A stretch of 63,250 bases of DNA from Catellatospora coxensis (GTDB lineage Bacteria; Actinomycetota; Actinomycetes; Mycobacteriales; Micromonosporaceae), in the NCBI RefSeq assembly GCF_016862635.1, contig NZ_BONI01000058.1, positions 1 through 63,250 of the forward strand, written 5' to 3'. The notes beneath the pieces are model-generated. The model had not been told where the DNA came from and ran no database searches. It saw nothing but the letters and a program-made list of their open reading frames with translations. Positions 17,465 through 26,285 of this stretch are shown here, piece by piece. Each line of letters starts with the position of its first letter. Position 1 is the first letter of the stretch. Both the position numbers and the translations under genes were made by a program.

Positions 17465-18079
17465 GTGGTGCCATCACCCTTCACCCCCGCTGACGGCGAA
17501 CGCCTGTCACCTACCGTCCTGGAGTCCGCCCACCGGACACGCGCCGCTCGACTCGCCGAGCTGACCGGCTGGACAGGCCGCCGGCCGCACCCGCCGAACT
17601 GGCAGGCGCTTGAGATCGCCTTCAGCCGACCCTTCCCGGCTGATTTCAAGAGTTACGTCGAGTTGTTCCCGCCCGGCGCGTTCGGCTTGGTGCAGGTGTT
17701 CCATCCGTTCGACCCCGCGTTCGTTCTCCTCTGCGACACCCGCGCCTACGTCGAACAACTGATGGCCCGCAACGATCCGGCGAACGACGAACCGGATCTG
17801 CCCCGGTTCGGCGACCAGCCCGGTGAGCTGTTCGCGTGGGGCTCGGTCAACGGCGAGTACGAGCTGTGCTGGGAGATCACCGCCGACGACCCGGATACCT
17901 GGACCTGCGTCGTGGCGGACATCCCGATGCGCTCCGCCGAGCGCTACGACGGCGGGATGCTCGATCTGCTCCTGGACGTGCTCGGCGGCACTCCCGGGCG
18001 GATTCCGTCGCTTGACTACCTCCGCGAGATCCTGCCGATGCCCTTCAGCCCGTACGGCCATGTCACGGAACCCGGCTGA
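17465..18079 (+). CDS. SMI1/KNR4 (SUKH)-like protein
   Basis: A 204-residue protein. The segment IAFSRPFPADFKSYVELFPPG matches, in two halves, the start of the SMI1/KNR4 fold (RPLPADYK.. type), and FAWGSVNGEYELCWEITADDPDTW matches its central glycine-tryptophan part. SUKH proteins in bacteria are frequently immunity proteins against polymorphic toxins. No toxin gene is next to it, so this may be an orphan immunity gene. The start is uncertain: GTG at 17465 or 17468, with no strong ribosome-binding site. Family fairly sure, role inferred. Confidence 0.75.
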   Translation: MVPSPFTPADGERLSPTVLESAHRTRAARLAELTGWTGRRPHPPNWQALEIAFSRPFPADFKSYVELFPPGAFGLVQVFHPFDPAFVLLCDTRAYVEQLMARNDPANDEPDLPRFGDQPGELFAWGSVNGEYELCWEITADDPDTWTCVVADIPMRSAERYDGGMLDLLLDVLGGTPGRIPSLDYLREILPMPFSPYGHVTEPG

Positions 18080-18183
18080 ACCACGTCACAGCTGATCAGC
18101 GCCGATCCTTGGCGGGTTGCGGCAATCCGGGCCGCGGGCGAACCCTCGCCGTCGGGAGAATCGGCGCAGGGGATCATCGACTC

Positions 18184-18468
18184 ATGAGCGCTCACGAGAC
18201 CGGCCGCTTCGCCGCCGTGCCCCAAGACGACGTGCAGGCGGTGACCTCGGCGACTGAGGTCGCCGAGGTCGTCGAGCGGATGCTCCACGACCTGCGCGCT
18301 CACCCGACCGCGTGGGAGAACGGCACCCTGGAGCGGTTCCTCGACTCGCTGGCCCGCTGCCTGAAGGCCCAGCCACAGCTGTACGCCAACCTCGGTCGGC
18401 AATACCCGGCCGCGGCGGAGTGGCGCTTGTTCGCAGAAGCCCTCATCGCCGCCAGCGGCTACGAGTAG
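18184..18468 (+). CDS. Small conserved protein (DUF7660-like)
   Basis: A 94-residue soluble, mostly helical protein. The pattern WENGTLERFLDSLARCL, followed later by WRLFAEALIAASGYE, matches from memory a family named DUF7660, whose function is unknown and which often sits among toxin-immunity genes. The ATG at 18184 is the first reasonable start; AGGGGA lies upstream at a slightly long distance. Its last ten bases overlap the convergent gene at 18459. Neighbourhood with the SUKH-like gene suggests a defence or immunity context, which is inference. Confidence 0.7.
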   Translation: MSAHETGRFAAVPQDDVQAVTSATEVAEVVERMLHDLRAHPTAWENGTLERFLDSLARCLKAQPQLYANLGRQYPAAAEWRLFAEALIAASGYE

Positions 18469-18836
18469 CCCTGGAAGCGCTCGTTCAAGCGCGTCCGCCA
18501 CCGGTGGACGTAGTTCCTGATGCCGTCCTCGGTTCGGGGCATGGCCAGCCACTCCTCGGCCGCGCGCCGGAACTCGCGCAAGGCGATGGTCTCGGTCTGC
18601 GGTCCGTAGTCGACCGGCCAGCGGTCGAGGATGTCGTCGAGCTCCCCCCAGATCGCATTCAGCTCGCCCGCACCCCACATGTCCTCGAAGTAGGGCGATT
18701 GCGTGCACTGCCACCTGACCTCGTCGACAAGGTCGCACACCGCCGGCAGATCCGCCGCGGTCAGTATGCGCCGGACGAGCGGGTCGATCACCGCCGCGAA
18801 CGCCGTGATCAGGTCCGTCTGCCGGGAGTCGGTCAT
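18459..18836 (-). CDS. Hypothetical protein
   Basis: A 125-residue acidic, helical, tryptophan-rich protein (WGELDDILDRWPVDYGP, REFRRAAEEWLAMP). I recognise no family. The ATG at 18836 is used; a GTG immediately upstream (18839) is an alternative and neither has a good ribosome-binding site. Its 3' end overlaps the convergent small gene at 18184-18468 by ten bases, and its 5' end lies about 57 bp from the tRNA-Arg gene. It belongs to the orphan cluster beside the tRNA. Function unknown. Confidence 0.6.
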   Translation of the reverse strand: MTDSRQTDLITAFAAVIDPLVRRILTAADLPAVCDLVDEVRWQCTQSPYFEDMWGAGELNAIWGELDDILDRWPVDYGPQTETIALREFRRAAEEWLAMPRTEDGIRNYVHRWRTRLNERFQGYS

Positions 18837-18892
18837 CACCGCAGCATGGCATCAGGCCGAGGTCAAGAATAAGAAATGCCTGATCATCGAGG

Positions 18893-18965
18893 TGCCCCCG
18901 GCAGGAATCGAACCTGCGACCTGCGGTTTAGGAAACCGTTGCTCTATCCCCTGAGCTACGAGGGC
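18893..18965 (-). tRNA. tRNA-Arg(CCT)
   Basis: A 73-nt cloverleaf on the minus strand. The acceptor stem is GCCCTCG with CGGGGGC (one G-T pair), the D-arm has GCTCAGGGGATAGAGC, the seven-base anticodon loop TTCCTAA gives anticodon CCT, and the T-arm has GCAGGTTCGAATCCTGC. The 3' CCA is not encoded (ACC then T). It reads the AGG codon, which is rare in such GC-rich genomes. No duplicated tRNA end was found, so there is no sign of an integrated element here. Confidence 0.96.
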
Positions 18966-19060
18966 GCGAGTGCACAGTCTAGCGACTGGCGGGACATCTC
19001 GCGGTACGAGGTCGTCCGAGCCCTCTGCCGTGTTCTCCACCCTGCTCAGACCCATCCCGC

Positions 19061-19090
19061 TTTACAAACCGTACGTACGTACTGTTAAAT
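19061..19090 (+). promoter_or_regulatory. Promoter with embedded palindromic operator for the MFS gene
   Basis: TTTACA (19061-19066) and TTAAAT (19085-19090) look like -35 and -10 elements separated by 18 bp. The spacer holds a near-perfect 20-bp inverted repeat (19067-19086) with core GTACGTACGTAC. A repressor bound there would block RNA polymerase. The predicted start of transcription falls at or just before the GTG at 19097, so the mRNA is probably leaderless. Confidence 0.65.
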
Positions 19091-19096
19091 CCGAGA

Positions 19097-20341
19097 GTGA
19101 TCAGCAAGCTCCTCCCCGCCCCGGGCACCCCGCGCGTCCTCATGTTCGCCACCCTGGTGAACACCTTCGGCAACGGCGCCTACCTCACCACCAGCGCGCT
19201 CTTCCTCACCCGCTCGGTCGGCCTGAGCCCCGCCGAGCTGGCGATCGGCCTGAGCGCCGCCGCCCTGGCCGGCATGGTGCTCACCACCCCGATGGGCTAC
19301 CTCGCCGACCGCCGCGGCCCGAAGCAGGTGCAGATCGCGGCGCTGATCGTGCTCGCCGCCTGCTTCACCGGCCTGACCCAGGTCCACCACCTCTGGTCGT
19401 ACGTGCTGATCGCCTGCGTGATCGCCGTCGCCGACGCGACCGTCAAGGCGGCGAACGGCGCGATGATCGCGGGCGCGGTGCCGCCCTCGGAGCGGGTGCG
19501 CACCAGGGCCTTCATCCGCTCCACGAACAACGCCGGCATCGCGCTGGGCACCCTGGCCGGCGGCCTGCCGCTGCTGCTCGACGTGCGCGCCGGCTACCTC
19601 GCGGTGCTGCTGGGCAACGCGGTGACGTTCCTGCTCGCCGCGGCCGTCGTCACGCGGGTCGCCGCCGTGGCGCCCGCGGCAGTGCCGCCGGGCGGGCCGC
19701 GGATGGTCGCCCTGCGCGATCGGCCGTTCCTGACGTTCGCACTGCTCGACGGGTTGGTGGCGGCGCTCTACAACGAGGTGCTGAGCCTGGCGCTGCCGCT
19801 GTGGCTGGTCGCGTACACGGGCGCGCCCGTCGCGCTGGTCTCCGCGGCGCTGCTGGTCAACACGATCGGCTGCGTGACCTTGCAGGTATGGGCGTCACGC
19901 GGCACGCACACCGCGGCGGACGCGGTCGGGGTGGCCCGCCGCGGGGCGCTGGTCGTGGGCGCCTCGTGCGTCCTGTTCGGCCTGTCGGCGGGGCGGCCGT
20001 CGTGGCTGGTGACGGTGCTGGTGTTGGGGGCGTCGGTGGTGCACGTGCTGGGCGAGCTGTGGCTGTCGAGCGCGACGTTCGCGGTCGTCTTCGACCTCGC
20101 CCCGGACTGGGCGCAGGGCCAGTATCAGGGCGTGCACCAGACGGGGCGGCAGATCGGCAACATGGTGGGGCCGCCGCTGATCACGGCCCTCGTCATCGGC
20201 TGGGGCGCGCCGGGCTGGAGCGCCCTCGCGGCGATCTTCGCGACCGCGGGGCTGGTCGCGCCACACGTCATCCGCTGGGGGCTGCGCCGCGCCGCCGGCC
20301 GCGCCGCAGCGGCCACCGCAGTGCCCGCGGCGGCCAGGTGA
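19097..20341 (+). CDS. MFS transporter, drug-efflux type
   Basis: A 414-residue inner-membrane protein with about 12 transmembrane helices. The loop between helices 2 and 3 reads GYLADRRGPKQ, the MFS motif A. Related actinobacterial proteins export drugs or small metabolites by proton antiport. The GTG at 19097 has no ribosome-binding site, but a promoter ends only six bases upstream, so it is probably translated from a leaderless mRNA. A TetR-type operator in the promoter suggests induction by the exported compound. No regulator gene is adjacent; the substrate is unknown. Confidence 0.9.
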   Translation: MISKLLPAPGTPRVLMFATLVNTFGNGAYLTTSALFLTRSVGLSPAELAIGLSAAALAGMVLTTPMGYLADRRGPKQVQIAALIVLAACFTGLTQVHHLWSYVLIACVIAVADATVKAANGAMIAGAVPPSERVRTRAFIRSTNNAGIALGTLAGGLPLLLDVRAGYLAVLLGNAVTFLLAAAVVTRVAAVAPAAVPPGGPRMVALRDRPFLTFALLDGLVAALYNEVLSLALPLWLVAYTGAPVALVSAALLVNTIGCVTLQVWASRGTHTAADAVGVARRGALVVGASCVLFGLSAGRPSWLVTVLVLGASVVHVLGELWLSSATFAVVFDLAPDWAQGQYQGVHQTGRQIGNMVGPPLITALVIGWGAPGWSALAAIFATAGLVAPHVIRWGLRRAAGRAAAATAVPAAAR

Positions 20342-20428
20342 TCCGCCGCGTACCGTCCCACCGCTCACGCTGCGTGCCGCCGCGAACGGTGTGCACGCAG
20401 CGCTGCCGGTAAGGCGTGATCGGCGGGC

Positions 20429-20893
20429 TCAGCGGTTGGGGCGCAGGGTCCAGATGATGGTCATCTCGCCGGTGGTGACGCCCGCGGCGTCGGCGATGAC
20501 GATGTTCACCTCGAACTCGGGCCGCTGCCCGGCGTCCAGTTCGGACACCACGTCCGCGGGCGGCCGGGACAGGGTGGCGGTCGCGCTGACGTCGCCCATG
20601 GCCAGTTTCCTGTACGCGATCTCCGCGCGCACCGCGAGCGGCGTGGCTCGGTGCAGCTGGTCGCCGAACGCGGCGAGCACGATCGCGCCGGAGGCCGTCT
20701 CGGCGAGGGTGAACATCGCGCCGGCGTGCGGCCCGCCGACGTGGTTGTGCACGGCGGGGTCGTCGGGCAGCGTGGCGACGGCGCGTACGCCGTCCGCGTC
20801 CACGGTGATCTCGGTGAACCGGGTGCCGATGGTGCGGGCGAAGGGCACGGTGGCCAGCAGGCCCTCGGCGACAGCGGTGGCGTCGATCGTCAT
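20429..20893 (-). CDS. Hotdog-fold thioesterase-like protein (DUF4442/PaaI type)
   Basis: A 154-residue protein of typical single hotdog-domain size. The conserved segment VHNHVGGPHAGAMFTLAETASG carries, in two parts, the loop and helix that bind the acyl-CoA thioester in this superfamily, with an Asn/His and an acidic residue in the usual places. It probably hydrolyses or binds an acyl-CoA. The start ATG is at 20893. It stands alone on the minus strand, with a long hairpin (20939-21002) upstream. The natural acyl group is unknown. Confidence 0.85.
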   Translation of the reverse strand: MTIDATAVAEGLLATVPFARTIGTRFTEITVDADGVRAVATLPDDPAVHNHVGGPHAGAMFTLAETASGAIVLAAFGDQLHRATPLAVRAEIAYRKLAMGDVSATATLSRPPADVVSELDAGQRPEFEVNIVIADAAGVTTGEMTIIWTLRPNR

Positions 20894-20938
20894 GCCGCCA
20901 CGTTACCCACGAGTAACTAAGTGGGCAAGGCGCAATGA

Positions 20939-21002
20939 AAGATCGCCGTTTCCGGTCGAGATCTGTGTGGGTACCCAGATCTCGATCGGAAACGGCGATC
21001 TT
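20939..21002. repeat. Long intergenic hairpin, GATCGCCGTTT family
   Basis: Two 27-base arms (20939-20965 and 20976-21002) are complementary with one G-T wobble around a 10-nt loop. The outer ends read AAGATCGCCGTTT and AAACGGCGATCTT. The same outer sequence recurs at 40984-41044. It lies between two leftward genes and could terminate the ABC ATPase transcript, or be a dispersed REP-like element. Confidence 0.8.
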
Positions 21003-21025
21003 GAAAGCCGCTGAGCGGTGACCCG

Positions 21026-22336
21026 TCAGCGCCAGCCGACGTCGATCCGGTCACCGCGCTCGTCGAAGAAGTGCAGCGCGTCCATGCGCACCGCGATGGA
21101 CAGCGGGTGGCCCGAGGCGATCTGCGGATACGGCGCGAGCCGCACCGCCAGCTCGGCAGCCCGCCGGTGGTGGCGGCCCGGGTCGGAGAGAACGCTCTCC
21201 CGCTCGCGGTGGGACGGCCGCTCGACCACCGAGGTGGCAGCCCCGTTGGAACGGCCCTTCATCCGGTTGATGACGTGGCCGAAGCGGCGCAGCCGGGAGC
21301 CGTGCTCCTCGGCCTCGGCCGCGGATCGGCCGATCTCGTCGACCACGACCGCGGTCGCGCCGATGTCCACGAAGGCCAGCGACTCGTGACCGTGGTGCTC
21401 CAGGTAGCGGATCCGGCCCTGCAGCACGTCGCCCGGGGTGTCCGGGGCGACCGGCGTGAGGGCCTCGGCCCGTACGCCGATGACGATGCGCTCGCCGTGG
21501 AAGTGCGACACGGCGCGGGCGCGGATGTCGTCCCACTTCAGGTACAGCGACTGCTCGCCCAGGTTGAGCTGGACGTAGCGGTCCAGGTGCACGTAGACCG
21601 ACGCCTCCAGCAGGTTCATGCGCGGGCTGCCCAGGAAGGCGGCCACGTAGAGGGTGGCCGGCTTGCCGTACACCTGCGTCGGCGTGCCCACGTCCTGCAG
21701 CACGCCCTTGCGCATGATGGCGACCCGGTCGGCCATGGTCAGCGCCTCGGCCTGGTCGTGCGTCACGTACACGGTGCTCACGCCCAGCTCGCGGACGAGT
21801 CCGGAGATCTCCGCGCGCAGCTCGGCGCGCAGGCCGCTGTCGAGGTTGGACAGCGGCTCGTCCATCAGGAAGAGCCCGGGGCGGCGCACGATGGCGCGGC
21901 CCATGGCCACGCGCTGGCGCTGGCCGCCGGACAGCTGGCTCGGCTTGCGGCCCAGCACGTCCCCGATGCCCAGTGCGCTGGCCACGTCGGCGACCCGCTC
22001 GGCCCGCGGCTCCGGCTCGATGCCGGACAGCCGCAGCGGGAAGCCGATGTTCTCCCCGACGGTCATGTGCGGGTACAGCGCGAAGTCCTGGAAGACCATG
22101 GCGATACGCCGGTCGCGCGGCGGAAGCTGGTTGGCCAGCTGGCCGTCGAGCATGATGGCGCCGCTGCTGGGGTCCTCAAGCCCGGCGACCATGCGGAGCA
22201 CGGTCGACTTGCCGCAGCCCGACGGGCCGAGCAGCACCATGAACTCCCCGTCGGCCACGTCCAGGCTGACGTTGTCGACCGCTACGGTCCCATCTGGAAA
22301 AACCTTGGTGACGTCTTTGAGCGCGACGGTTGTCAC
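21026..22336 (-). CDS. Sugar ABC transporter ATPase (MsiK/UgpC/MalK type)
   Basis: A 436-residue ATPase with Walker A GPSGCGKST, signature LSGGQRQRVA, Walker B FLMDEPLSNLDS, and the regulatory/TOBE C-terminal domain of MalK-like proteins (to about residue 350), then a longer tail. No permease or binding-protein gene is nearby. In actinobacteria a single such ATPase (MsiK) can power several sugar importers, so this may be that shared subunit. The GTG at 22336 is set by GGGAGGAG five bases upstream; the frame from 22423 is too long. A promoter candidate lies at 22388-22415. Confidence 0.9.
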   Translation of the reverse strand: MTTVALKDVTKVFPDGTVAVDNVSLDVADGEFMVLLGPSGCGKSTVLRMVAGLEDPSSGAIMLDGQLANQLPPRDRRIAMVFQDFALYPHMTVGENIGFPLRLSGIEPEPRAERVADVASALGIGDVLGRKPSQLSGGQRQRVAMGRAIVRRPGLFLMDEPLSNLDSGLRAELRAEISGLVRELGVSTVYVTHDQAEALTMADRVAIMRKGVLQDVGTPTQVYGKPATLYVAAFLGSPRMNLLEASVYVHLDRYVQLNLGEQSLYLKWDDIRARAVSHFHGERIVIGVRAEALTPVAPDTPGDVLQGRIRYLEHHGHESLAFVDIGATAVVVDEIGRSAAEAEEHGSRLRRFGHVINRMKGRSNGAATSVVERPSHRERESVLSDPGRHHRRAAELAVRLAPYPQIASGHPLSIAVRMDALHFFDERGDRIDVGWR

Positions 22337-22634
22337 CGTCTCCTCCCACAGCCCTCGATCCGGCCCCGAATCTGGACACACTCTCGAAAAATAGCCCGTC
22401 TTCCTATCGGGTAAACGTTCCATGTTCAGGCGGTCACGGACGTATTACCTTGCCCACCGCGCAGTTCACGACGCTGCGGAATCGTCTGCGAACACACCGT
22501 GTCTCTTTCGGAGGGTGTGTTCGGCGAGGTCCGGAGCGGATCACGATCCAGATCCGGGAAGAGCGGGGTCACCCCTGGCGTCACCCCGGTGCGGCGTGCC
22601 CGTCACCAGGTGACCGCACAATCGCCGTATGCGG
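22337..22634. other. 298-bp intergenic region
   Basis: It separates the TagF-like gene (ending at 22635) from the ABC ATPase, both leftward. Besides the promoter candidate, it holds a hairpin of perfect ten-base arms (CGAACACACC at 22489-22498 and GGTGTGTTCG at 22514-22523), which may end the TagF-like transcript. I see no gene in it. Confidence 0.5.
22388..22415 (-). promoter_or_regulatory. Candidate promoter of the sugar ABC ATPase
   Basis: On the minus strand TTTACC (22415-22410) and TATTTT (22393-22388) are spaced by 16 bp, and the distance to the GTG at 22336 leaves a 45-nt leader. An AACGTT core (22414-22419) overlaps the -35, which resembles LacI-family sugar operators. Weak, sequence-only evidence. 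Confidence 0.35.
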
Positions 22635-24824
22635 TCAAGAGGCTACTGAACGTGCTCGCATGGCAGCAGGGAGCCGCGACGGGGTGACCTGCTCGCCGAG
22701 GAAGACCCGGCGCACCACCCGCTCGGCGGCGTGCCCGTCGTCCCAGGCGCAGAAGCGCTCGCGGAACGCCCTGCGGCGCTCGCTCTGCTCGCCTGCGCGG
22801 CCGTCCCGCAGCAGCGACACCAGCTCGGGCAGGCTGCGGACGACCGGCCCCGGGGCGTGCGCGAGCACGTCGAGTTCGGCGCCGTGGGCCGCCCGGTACT
22901 GCGCCCAGTCGGGCGCGTAGAGCACGATCGGCCGGTCCAGCACCGCGAAGTCGAACATCGCCGACGAGTAGTCGGTGATCATGATGTCGGCGGCGAGGTA
23001 GAGGTCCTCCACCGCGGGATGGCTGGAAACGTCCCGCACCTGGTCGCTTGCACCGGACGCGGCCGCGACGTGCCGTCCGCGGACCAGGACCAGCCCGTGC
23101 GGGCCCAACGCCGCGGCCAGTGCGGGCGCGTCGAACGGCGGCAGCCGCCCCGGCTCCGGGCGGGACGTGGGCATGTACAGCACGACCGTCTCGTCGGCCG
23201 GGATGCCGAGCGCCGCCCGTGCCGCCGCGGACTCGGTCGCGCCGGCCCGGGCCAGCCGGTCGTTGCGGGGGTAGCCGGTCTCCAGCGCCTCGAAGGCGCA
23301 CGGGTAGGCCCGGTCCCAGACCTCGGTGCTGTGCGCGTTCGCGCTGACGCTGAAGTCCCAGCGGTCGCAGCGGCGCAGCAGGGCCGCGAAGTTGTGCTTC
23401 TCGCCCGCCGGATGGTGCTGCCCGTCCAGGCCCATCGCCTTGACCGGGGTGCCGTGGTGCGTCTGCAGGTGCACCTGACCCGGCCGCTTGCGGACGAAGT
23501 CCGGGAAGTTCACGTTGTTGACCAGGTACTTCGCCCGGGCCAGCAGCCGGTAGTAGGCCCGCGAACCCTCGACCACGTGCGCCGTGCCGGCCGGGACGGC
23601 GCCGGTCGCGTCCCGGCCGACCACCCACACCCCGCGCATGTGCGGGGCGAGGCCGCGGGCCGCCTGCTCGACCGCGGCCGGGTTGCAGGACACCTCGCGG
23701 TACCAGTACGCCGCGTACCCGGCCAGATTCGGGTCGAGCGGCAGCCGCAGCTGCAGCCGGTAATAGGCGCGGGCGAGCAGGCCCAGGCCGCCGCGTCCCG
23801 GGCGGTCGCGTTGCCCGGTGAGCGCGTCACGCATCCGGCACTGGGCGCGCCGCACCGCCTGCAGTGCCGCGTAGGGGCGCCAGGCGCGCCGCGACACCAG
23901 GCGGTAGCGCAGCCCGTCCGCGCCGCGCGGTGGCGCGAACCCGCCCGTCGGCAGGTAGCGGGCGAACATGTCGGCGGTGCGCAGGAACGAGTGCTTGCGC
24001 AGGTTCGGCGGCAGCCGGTCCGCGTTGCCGACCGTCTGCATCAGGTGCCAGATCATGCGCGCGAACAGCACCGGCCGCACCGGGTCGGCCCGGCCGCCCT
24101 GCCGGTCGATCAGCTCCCAGGCCCGCTCCCAGTGGGTGAAGACCTCCAGATGCCGGGGGTTCACGGTGCGGGTGATCGCGCCCTGGCGGCGCTGGCGGTA
24201 GGCGTAGCAGACCTCCTCCAGCGTGTAGATCCGCTCCGCGCCGACCAGTAGCGGGTACGTCCAGGAGACGTCCTCGTACCAGCCGGGGGCGAAGCGCAGG
24301 TCGAGCTGGGCCAGCAGGTCCCGCCGGACGATCTTGTTCCACACGGTGTGGATGCTCTTGATCAGCCCTGGGCGGGCCCGCAGATCGGCGCCGTTGGGCC
24401 CGGCCGCGGCCGCGAGCGTCCGGCGCAGCCTGCTGCGTCGCGGCCGGCCGATCGGGTACGTGCGCTCGAAGTCCACGATCAGCACGTCGGGAGCCTGCTC
24501 ACGCAGCGCCCGCGCGACCTTCTCCAGCGAGCCCGGGGTGAGCGTGTCGTCGGTGTCGACGAACCAGACGTACTCGCCGGTCGCCCGGGCCAGCCCGGCG
24601 TTGCGCGCCTCGCCCAGCCCGACGTTCTGCGCCAGGTGCAGCACCTTCACCCGGGGGTCCCGTGCCGCGTACTCGTCGAGGATCTCGCCGCAGTGGTCGG
24701 GCGACCGGTCGTCGACCGCGATCAGCTCCAGGTCGGCGAAGCCCTGATCCAGGATCGAATCGAGGCACTCGCGCAGGTAACCCTGCACCTTGTAGGCGGG
24801 CAGGACCAGGCTGAGCAGCGTCAC
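22635..24824 (-). CDS. Bifunctional GT2 glycosyltransferase / CDP-glycerol glycerophosphotransferase (TagF-like)
   Basis: A 729-residue two-domain enzyme. Residues 1-220 are a GT2 domain (LVLPAYKVQGYLREC, VDTDDTLTPGS). About residues 370-715 match TagF-type polymerases: HHGTPVKAMG carries the catalytic histidine and ITDYSSAMFDF the second conserved block, with SHPAVEDLYLAAD before it. TagF enzymes add polyol-phosphate units to teichoic acid at the inner membrane face. It has no cluster partners here, but its GT2 part resembles the gene at 11661, suggesting a shared wall-polymer role. The start ATG at 24824 is clear. Polyol identity is inferred. Confidence 0.88.
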   Translation of the reverse strand: MTLLSLVLPAYKVQGYLRECLDSILDQGFADLELIAVDDRSPDHCGEILDEYAARDPRVKVLHLAQNVGLGEARNAGLARATGEYVWFVDTDDTLTPGSLEKVARALREQAPDVLIVDFERTYPIGRPRRSRLRRTLAAAAGPNGADLRARPGLIKSIHTVWNKIVRRDLLAQLDLRFAPGWYEDVSWTYPLLVGAERIYTLEEVCYAYRQRRQGAITRTVNPRHLEVFTHWERAWELIDRQGGRADPVRPVLFARMIWHLMQTVGNADRLPPNLRKHSFLRTADMFARYLPTGGFAPPRGADGLRYRLVSRRAWRPYAALQAVRRAQCRMRDALTGQRDRPGRGGLGLLARAYYRLQLRLPLDPNLAGYAAYWYREVSCNPAAVEQAARGLAPHMRGVWVVGRDATGAVPAGTAHVVEGSRAYYRLLARAKYLVNNVNFPDFVRKRPGQVHLQTHHGTPVKAMGLDGQHHPAGEKHNFAALLRRCDRWDFSVSANAHSTEVWDRAYPCAFEALETGYPRNDRLARAGATESAAARAALGIPADETVVLYMPTSRPEPGRLPPFDAPALAAALGPHGLVLVRGRHVAAASGASDQVRDVSSHPAVEDLYLAADIMITDYSSAMFDFAVLDRPIVLYAPDWAQYRAAHGAELDVLAHAPGPVVRSLPELVSLLRDGRAGEQSERRRAFRERFCAWDDGHAAERVVRRVFLGEQVTPSRLPAAMRARSVAS

Positions 24825-24926
24825 GTCGGCATCGCCCCCCGTGCGGCAGGGCCGGCGCGGGCCCGTGTCCGGTATCGCGTCAACGCTAACAACGCGGGCC
24901 GCGCCCGGACGGGTGAACCCGGCTCC

Positions 24927-26285
24927 TCAGCACTCGATGACGTTGACGGCGAGGCCGCCGCGCGCGGTCTCCTTGTACTTGATCTTCATGTCGGCGCCGG
25001 TCTCCCGCATCGTCTTGATCACCTTGTCCAGGGAGACGAAGTGGTTGCCGTCGCCGCGCATCGCCATCCGGGCCGCGGTGATCGCCTTGACGCTGGCCAC
25101 CGCGTTGCGCTCGATGCACGGGATCTGCACCAGGCCGCCCACCGGGTCGCAGGTGAGTCCCAGGTTGTGCTCCATCGCGATCTCCGCCGCGTTCTCCACC
25201 TGCTCCGGCGTGCCGCCGAGCACCTCGGCCAGCCCGGCCGCCGCCATCGAGCAGGCCGAGCCGACCTCGCCCTGGCAGCCGACCTCGGCCCCGGAGATGG
25301 ACGCGTTCTCCTTGAACAGCACGCCGATCGCGGCGGCGGTGAGCAGGAAGCGGATGACGCCGTCCTCGTTCGCGCCCGGCACGAACCGGGCGTAGTAGTG
25401 CAGCACCGCGGGCACGATGCCGGCCGCGCCGTTGGTCGGGGCGGTGACCACCCGGCCGCCCGCGGCGTTCTCCTCGTTCACGGCGAGCGCGAACAGCGTG
25501 ATCCAGTCCATGACCCGCAGCGGGTCGGTGGTGAAGTGCTCCTTCGACAGGGTGCGGTGCAGCTCGGCGGCGCGCCGGCGCACCTTCAGCCCACCGGGCA
25601 GGGTGCCCTCGACGGTGCAGCCGGTCTCCACGCAGTCCTGCATGACCTGCCAGATGCGCAGCAGCCCGGCCCGCACGTCGGCCTCAGAGCGCCAGGACAG
25701 CTCGTTGGCGAGAACGATGTCGCTGATGCGCAGGCCGGTGTCCTTGGCGAGCTGCAGCAGCTCGACGCCGGTCCGGAACGGGAAACGGACCGGCGTGTCG
25801 TCCGCCTTGATGCGGTCGGCCCCGGCCGCGTTCTCGTCCACCACGAAGCCGCCGCCGACCGAGTAGTAGGTGCGCTCGCGTACGCACGTCCCGGCCGCGT
25901 CGAACGCGGCGAACGTCATGCCGTTCGGGTGGTACGGCAACGAGCGGCGCCGGTGCAGGGTCAGCTCGAAGCTCGCGTCCTCGATGTCGAGCAGCCGGAC
26001 CCGGCCCGCGGCCTTGATCTCACGGAACCGGGCGTCGGCGGTGGCGGTGTCGACCGTCTCCGGGTCGTCCCCGGCGAGGCCGAGCAGCACCGCCTTGTCG
26101 CTGCCGTGCCCGTGCCCGGTCGCGCCCAGCGAGCCGAAGAGTTCGGCGCGCACCATGGCGACGCCGCTGAGCAGCCCGTCCGCTTTCAGCCCGGTCGCGA
26201 ACCGGTTCGCCGCGCGCATCGGCCCGACCGTGTGCGAGCTGGAGGGCCCGATCCCGATCTTGAAAAGGTCGAACACGCTGATCAC
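24927..26285 (-). CDS. sdaA: L-serine ammonia-lyase, iron-sulfur type
   Basis: A 452-residue single-chain SdaA enzyme that converts L-serine to pyruvate and ammonia using a [4Fe-4S] cluster. Visible hallmarks are [20 protein letters not shown] (start), the cysteine-bearing [11 protein letters not shown] and [14 protein letters not shown] near the end, and EHNLGLTCD. Length is normal for fused alpha/beta forms. The GTG at 26285 is chosen because the family motif starts there and GGAAGG lies nine bases upstream. It is transcribed alone, next to no other serine gene; serC lies 8 kb away. Confidence 0.96.
   Translation of the reverse strand: MISVFDLFKIGIGPSSSHTVGPMRAANRFATGLKADGLLSGVAMVRAELFGSLGATGHGHGSDKAVLLGLAGDDPETVDTATADARFREIKAAGRVRLLDIEDASFELTLHRRRSLPYHPNGMTFAAFDAAGTCVRERTYYSVGGGFVVDENAAGADRIKADDTPVRFPFRTGVELLQLAKDTGLRISDIVLANELSWRSEADVRAGLLRIWQVMQDCVETGCTVEGTLPGGLKVRRRAAELHRTLSKEHFTTDPLRVMDWITLFALAVNEENAAGGRVVTAPTNGAAGIVPAVLHYYARFVPGANEDGVIRFLLTAAAIGVLFKENASISGAEVGCQGEVGSACSMAAAGLAEVLGGTPEQVENAAEIAMEHNLGLTCDPVGGLVQIPCIERNAVASVKAITAARMAMRGDGNHFVSLDKVIKTMRETGADMKIKYKETARGGLAVNVIEC

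Noticed and set aside
18840-19096. Genomic-island attachment site at tRNA-Arg
   Set aside because: No direct repeat of the tRNA 3' end, integrase or recombinase was found.
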